DNA from: an uncultured Clostridia bacterium
Lineage (GTDB): Bacteria > Bacillota > Clostridia > Lachnospirales > Anaerotignaceae
Length of the DNA stretch: 9,177 nucleotides
Direction of reading: 5' to 3'
Assembly (NCBI GenBank): GCA_937888765.1
Contig: CALASU010000108.1
Location: 1 to 9,177, forward strand
Shown here: piece by piece, positions 7,117 through 9,177 of the stretch
Layout: each line of letters starts with the position of its first letter
Numbering within the stretch: the stretch's first letter is position 1
Program-made: the position numbers and the translations under genes
Notes under the pieces: model-generated
Databases searched by the model: none
What the model was told of the DNA's origin: nothing
Seen by the model: the letters and a program-made list of their open reading frames with translations, nothing else

Positions 7117-7938
7117 TTATACGAACAGTTCGGGCTCTGCTCTGCGTTCATACAGTTCTTCCAGTTCTTCCTTGTGGTAGATGTAACCGGGATCATCGTA
7201 ATATCTTGCCTGTGTGGGGCATTTCTTCACGCACGCACAGCATTTGATGCAGATACCTGTATATTCCCTTACATTTTCCCTGCTGATAGAGCCCATAGGA
7301 CATACATCCACGCACAGACCGCAGTTACAGCAGCTATCGTTTACTTTGGGTTTTACCTTACGGATATCAATGTGTTCCCCGTGTCTGTCCTGAGGTTTGA
7401 AATAAGGCTTAATGGGGTCGTTACCTCTTACTGCAACGGGAGCTGTGTATTCCCAGCCGCTCTGCAGTTTTTCCGCAATCTTTTCGCCAAATTCTTTTAC
7501 CAGTGCCATATCCTTTTCGTCAGGTCTGCCTGCCGCCAGTGTACGGGAGAAAGAATGTTCACTGATAAAGCCTGCACCTGCAACTGTACGGAAACCGTCT
7601 TCTTCCAGAATGTTTCTCAGTTCGATCAGTGCATCGTCAAAGTTTCTGTTACCAAAAGAAACCATAGGTACAGCCAGTGCACCATTGCCCTTTACTTTGC
7701 CTGTCAGATAAGGCAGCAGCACGTTAGGTACACGCCCCGCAATAACGGGTGTACCGAATACTACTACGTCACCTTCGCCGAATACTGCCTCTTCTTCTCT
7801 TACCTTAGGCAATGTAAAATCATATACTTCTACAGCCAAGCCCAATTTTGCCGCCAGTGCTTCCGCTGTTCCTGTCACTACTTTTTTTGTACCGCCTGTA
7901 GGGCTGAAATAAACCGCCCATACCTTTTTCAGTTCCAT
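7117..7938 (-). CDS. EFR1-type protein: flavodoxin-like domain fused to a 2[4Fe-4S] ferredoxin
   Basis: A probable cytosolic electron-transfer protein of 273 residues. Residues 1-160 form a flavodoxin-like fold, with an FMN-phosphate loop SPTGGTKKV at 12-20 after the first beta strand (VWAVYF) and later strands DVVVFGTP (57-64) and ALAVPMVSFG (87-96). The C-terminal part has two complete CxxCxxCxxxCP cluster motifs, C203/C206/C209/C213 and C230/C233/C236/C240, enough for two [4Fe-4S] clusters. The fusion matches the EFR1 group found in anaerobes; donors and acceptors are not known from sequence. It stands alone, with its own promoter and hairpins on both sides. CCTCCTT at 7948-7954 (AAGGAGG on the coding strand) lies nine bases before the ATG. 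No residue is missing from either cluster. Confidence 0.92.
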   Translation of the reverse strand: MELKKVWAVYFSPTGGTKKVVTGTAEALAAKLGLAVEVYDFTLPKVREEEAVFGEGDVVVFGTPVIAGRVPNVLLPYLTGKVKGNGALAVPMVSFGNRNFDDALIELRNILEEDGFRTVAGAGFISEHSFSRTLAAGRPDEKDMALVKEFGEKIAEKLQSGWEYTAPVAVRGNDPIKPYFKPQDRHGEHIDIRKVKPKVNDSCCNCGLCVDVCPMGSISRENVREYTGICIKCCACVKKCPTQARYYDDPGYIYHKEELEELYERRAEPELFV

Positions 7939-7990
7939 ATGTATGAACCTCCTTCACTCTCATAAAACATAAAAAAGCAAACTTTTTTTC

Positions 7991-8019
7991 ATCATACCCT
8001 ATTTCCTGTTGTTTTTCAA
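7991..8019 (-). promoter_or_regulatory. Promoter of the flavodoxin-ferredoxin gene
   Basis: On the minus strand TTGAAA (8014-8019), a 17-base spacer and TATGAT (7991-7996) make a strong sigma-A-type promoter, five of six matches in each box. It starts a leader of about 45 bases containing AAGGAGG, directly downstream of the foldase terminator. Confidence 0.7.
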
Positions 8020-8024
8020 CTACA

Positions 8025-8057
8025 GAAAAAGCCTTGAGCATTGCTCAAGACTTTTTC
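8025..8057 (-). terminator. Terminator immediately after the foldase stop codon
   Basis: An inverted repeat of 15 positions (8025-8039 with 8043-8057, core TTGAGC / GCTCAA) has one mismatch and a 3-base loop. On the minus strand it begins one base after the stop codon and its distal arm ends CTTTTTC, which supplies the U run. Confidence 0.85.
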
Positions 8058-8058
8058 C

Positions 8059-9030
8059 TTAATGGAATACTTCCATCGTATCCCATGCATCACCGATTTT
8101 TTCCACAGTCTGTGTTTCGACCATTTCATTCATTCTTGCTTCTGCGTAGCTTGCCTGCACCTGACGGCGATACTGCTCCCGTGCCAGTTCTTCTGTTTCT
8201 GCATCTGTCGGCACTGTTTTTTCTGCAACCTTAATTACAAAATACTGTTCGCCCATCTGCAGAGGGCCAGCCACTTCTCCCGCTTCTATAGGCTCTGTCA
8301 GCCCGAAGCTCATCAGCAGATAGCTCTGCTGCATGGTTCTTTCACCGTTTTCTTCGCCTGTCTGTGCCGCAGGGTCAATGTCATATTCCTTGAATAAGGC
8401 TGTAAAGTCCTCTCCTGCCTTTGCACGCTCTGTCGCTTCTGCCGCCTTTTCGGCATCATCCAGCAGAATACTCTGCACCCGTACGGTTGTATATTCTTCC
8501 TTGATGGCTTCTTTGTTTTCCGCATAATAGCCCGCAAGGTCTTCTTCATCAATATCGCACTCTGCCGCAATTTCATTCTGCACCAGAGAAAACAGATAAG
8601 AATCCTCCATCAATGGCAGCAAACTGCTTTCATCTACGCCCATTTTTGCAAGATCCGCCGCAGGCACGGTTTCCAGAAACTGTGCAGTTGCCTCTTTCGC
8701 TTCCGCTTTCTGTTCTTCCGTCATTGTGATATTGTTTTCCGCCGCATATGCCTTTGCCGCAATCACGCTCTGAATCGTACTGATGGTACGTTCTTCCACC
8801 AGTTCATCCGCTGTCTGTCCGTCAAAGTCCATTGTCCAGACTTCTTCTCCCGCCATCGCCAGAAAACTCTGTGTGGTGGTATACAGATAGATCATATACT
8901 GAGATTTCATAATCTCCTGTTCATTTATTTTCAAAACTGCTTCATCCGTAAATGTGCTGCCGCCGCACGCTGTCAGACTCAACAGCACAAACAGCAGTAA
9001 AGAAAGCAGCCTTTTTCCTGTTCGTTTCAA
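8059..9030 (-). CDS. PrsA/SurA-like foldase lipoprotein with degenerate parvulin domain
   Basis: A membrane-anchored extracytoplasmic chaperone, 323 residues from a TTG at 9030. The signal peptide MKRTGKRLLSLLLFVLLSL ends in the lipobox LTAC, so C22 would be lipidated and the protein held on the outer face of the membrane. A SurA_N-type helical domain covers about 30-180, a parvulin-like segment about 181-275 (VRVQSILL, GEDFTALFKEYDIDPAAQTG, QYFVIKV) and a helical C-terminal arm the rest. Active parvulins carry His in ASHIL and GYHI; here these positions are Ser (187) and Phe (264), so prolyl isomerase activity is doubtful and a holding role is likelier. A TTG at 9048 would add six residues but lacks a ribosome site and hides the basic N-terminus. 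The gene lies 21 bases after the partial upstream gene, probably in one operon. Confidence 0.85.
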   Translation of the reverse strand: MKRTGKRLLSLLLFVLLSLTACGGSTFTDEAVLKINEQEIMKSQYMIYLYTTTQSFLAMAGEEVWTMDFDGQTADELVEERTISTIQSVIAAKAYAAENNITMTEEQKAEAKEATAQFLETVPAADLAKMGVDESSLLPLMEDSYLFSLVQNEIAAECDIDEEDLAGYYAENKEAIKEEYTTVRVQSILLDDAEKAAEATERAKAGEDFTALFKEYDIDPAAQTGEENGERTMQQSYLLMSFGLTEPIEAGEVAGPLQMGEQYFVIKVAEKTVPTDAETEELAREQYRRQVQASYAEARMNEMVETQTVEKIGDAWDTMEVFH

Positions 9031-9035
9031 AAAAA

Positions 9036-9044
9036 CACCTTCTT
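9036..9044 (-). promoter_or_regulatory. Ribosome binding site that fixes the foldase TTG start at 9030
   Basis: On the minus strand AAGAAGGTG lies five bases ahead of the TTG at 9030, with its AAGG core at seven bases. It falls inside the coding region if 9048 is used, so 9030 is the better start. There is no ATG in the signal-peptide region. Confidence 0.65.
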
Positions 9045-9051
9045 TCAAATT

Positions 9052-9177
9052 TTATCCATTTTCTGTATTCTTTTCTCCCTGCAGGGCTTTCAATGCATTC
9101 CTTGCCAGAAGCAAGGGCTGTTTTGCTTCCTCTCTGTCAGGCTTTACCGTCAGATAAGGTACTGCCCCCGCCGTAAA
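9052..9177 (-). CDS. mfd: C-terminal end of a gene, probably transcription-repair coupling factor Mfd
   Basis: Only the last 41 codons are in the window, running off the right edge and stopping at 9052-9054. They read FTAGAVPYLTVKPDREEAKQ and then a helical tail ending LKALQGEKNTENG. A Gly-x-x-Pro-Tyr-Leu-Thr-Val strand followed by a helix resembles the end of the C-terminal domain of Mfd, the ATPase that removes stalled RNA polymerase and recruits UvrA. In many Clostridia mfd is followed directly by a SurA/PrsA-like gene, which fits the foldase 21 bases downstream. That a real coding end lies here is well supported by the tight spacing and protein-like composition; the Mfd identity rests on a short fragment plus gene order. 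Confidence 0.5.
   Translation of the reverse strand, partial: FTAGAVPYLTVKPDREEAKQPLLLARNALKALQGEKNTENG

Noticed and set aside
7075..7965. A 296-codon open frame on the plus strand, longer than the minus-strand gene it faces
   Set aside because: It is entirely antisense to the flavodoxin-ferredoxin gene, is rich in Cys, Phe and Tyr as expected for a mirror frame, and has no domain motif. The minus-strand frame has a promoter, ribosome site and two complete cluster motifs.
7971..7988. A/T-only hairpin in the leader of the flavodoxin-ferredoxin gene
   Set aside because: The stem is seven pairs with a single G-C pair, is not followed by a separate U tract and resembles no known riboswitch or attenuator.

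Overview
The window reads as a chromosomal segment of a low-to-moderate GC Gram-positive anaerobe of the class Clostridia, most likely in or near the Lachnospirales. The grounds are AGGAGG-type ribosome sites, sigma-A-like promoters, LTAC-type lipoboxes, a DnaK without the Gram-negative NBD insertion, a LytTR/GHKL two-component pair and a ferredoxin fused to a flavodoxin-like domain. The genus cannot be fixed. I see no RNA gene, CRISPR array, insertion sequence or phage gene, and no gene-free stretch over 300 bases; the longest, 6832-7116 (285 bases), holds a promoter, a ribosome site and a hairpin.

Layout. Positions 1-953 (+) hold a two-helix membrane protein whose reading frame is open to the left edge, so its 5' end is missing. 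After a terminator and a promoter, 1176-3199 (+) is a two-gene operon: a LytTR response regulator and an AgrC-like GHKL sensor kinase, with no peptide or transporter gene beside them. A bidirectional terminator (3233-3267) separates this operon from the convergent minus-strand genes. Everything from 3285 to the right edge is on the minus strand. In transcription order, from right to left, these are: the 3' end of a gene that is probably mfd; a PrsA/SurA-like foldase lipoprotein; a flavodoxin-ferredoxin protein with its own promoter; a secreted protein with a copper-amine-oxidase-N-type domain; then a J-domain protein with a C-terminal membrane anchor and a DnaK paralogue.

How they fit together. 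The J protein and DnaK form a compact chaperone operon in which the J protein would hold Hsp70 at the inner face of the membrane. The foldase lipoprotein would act on the outer face. The copper-amine-oxidase-N-type protein is an envelope protein. This makes the right half look concerned with envelope proteins, but a functional link between the units is inference.

The most unusual signal is in that last protein. A good promoter, ribosome site and signal peptide (from 6831) run in a different frame from the rest of the gene. Restoring one base (or four, at a GCAG tandem repeat at 6773-6780) would join the signal peptide to a textbook lipoprotein cysteine. This could be a real frameshift, a phase-variable switch, recoding or an assembly error. 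Four gene starts (kinase, J protein, foldase, frameshifted lipoprotein) are assigned from ribosome-site placement rather than from the longest open frame.
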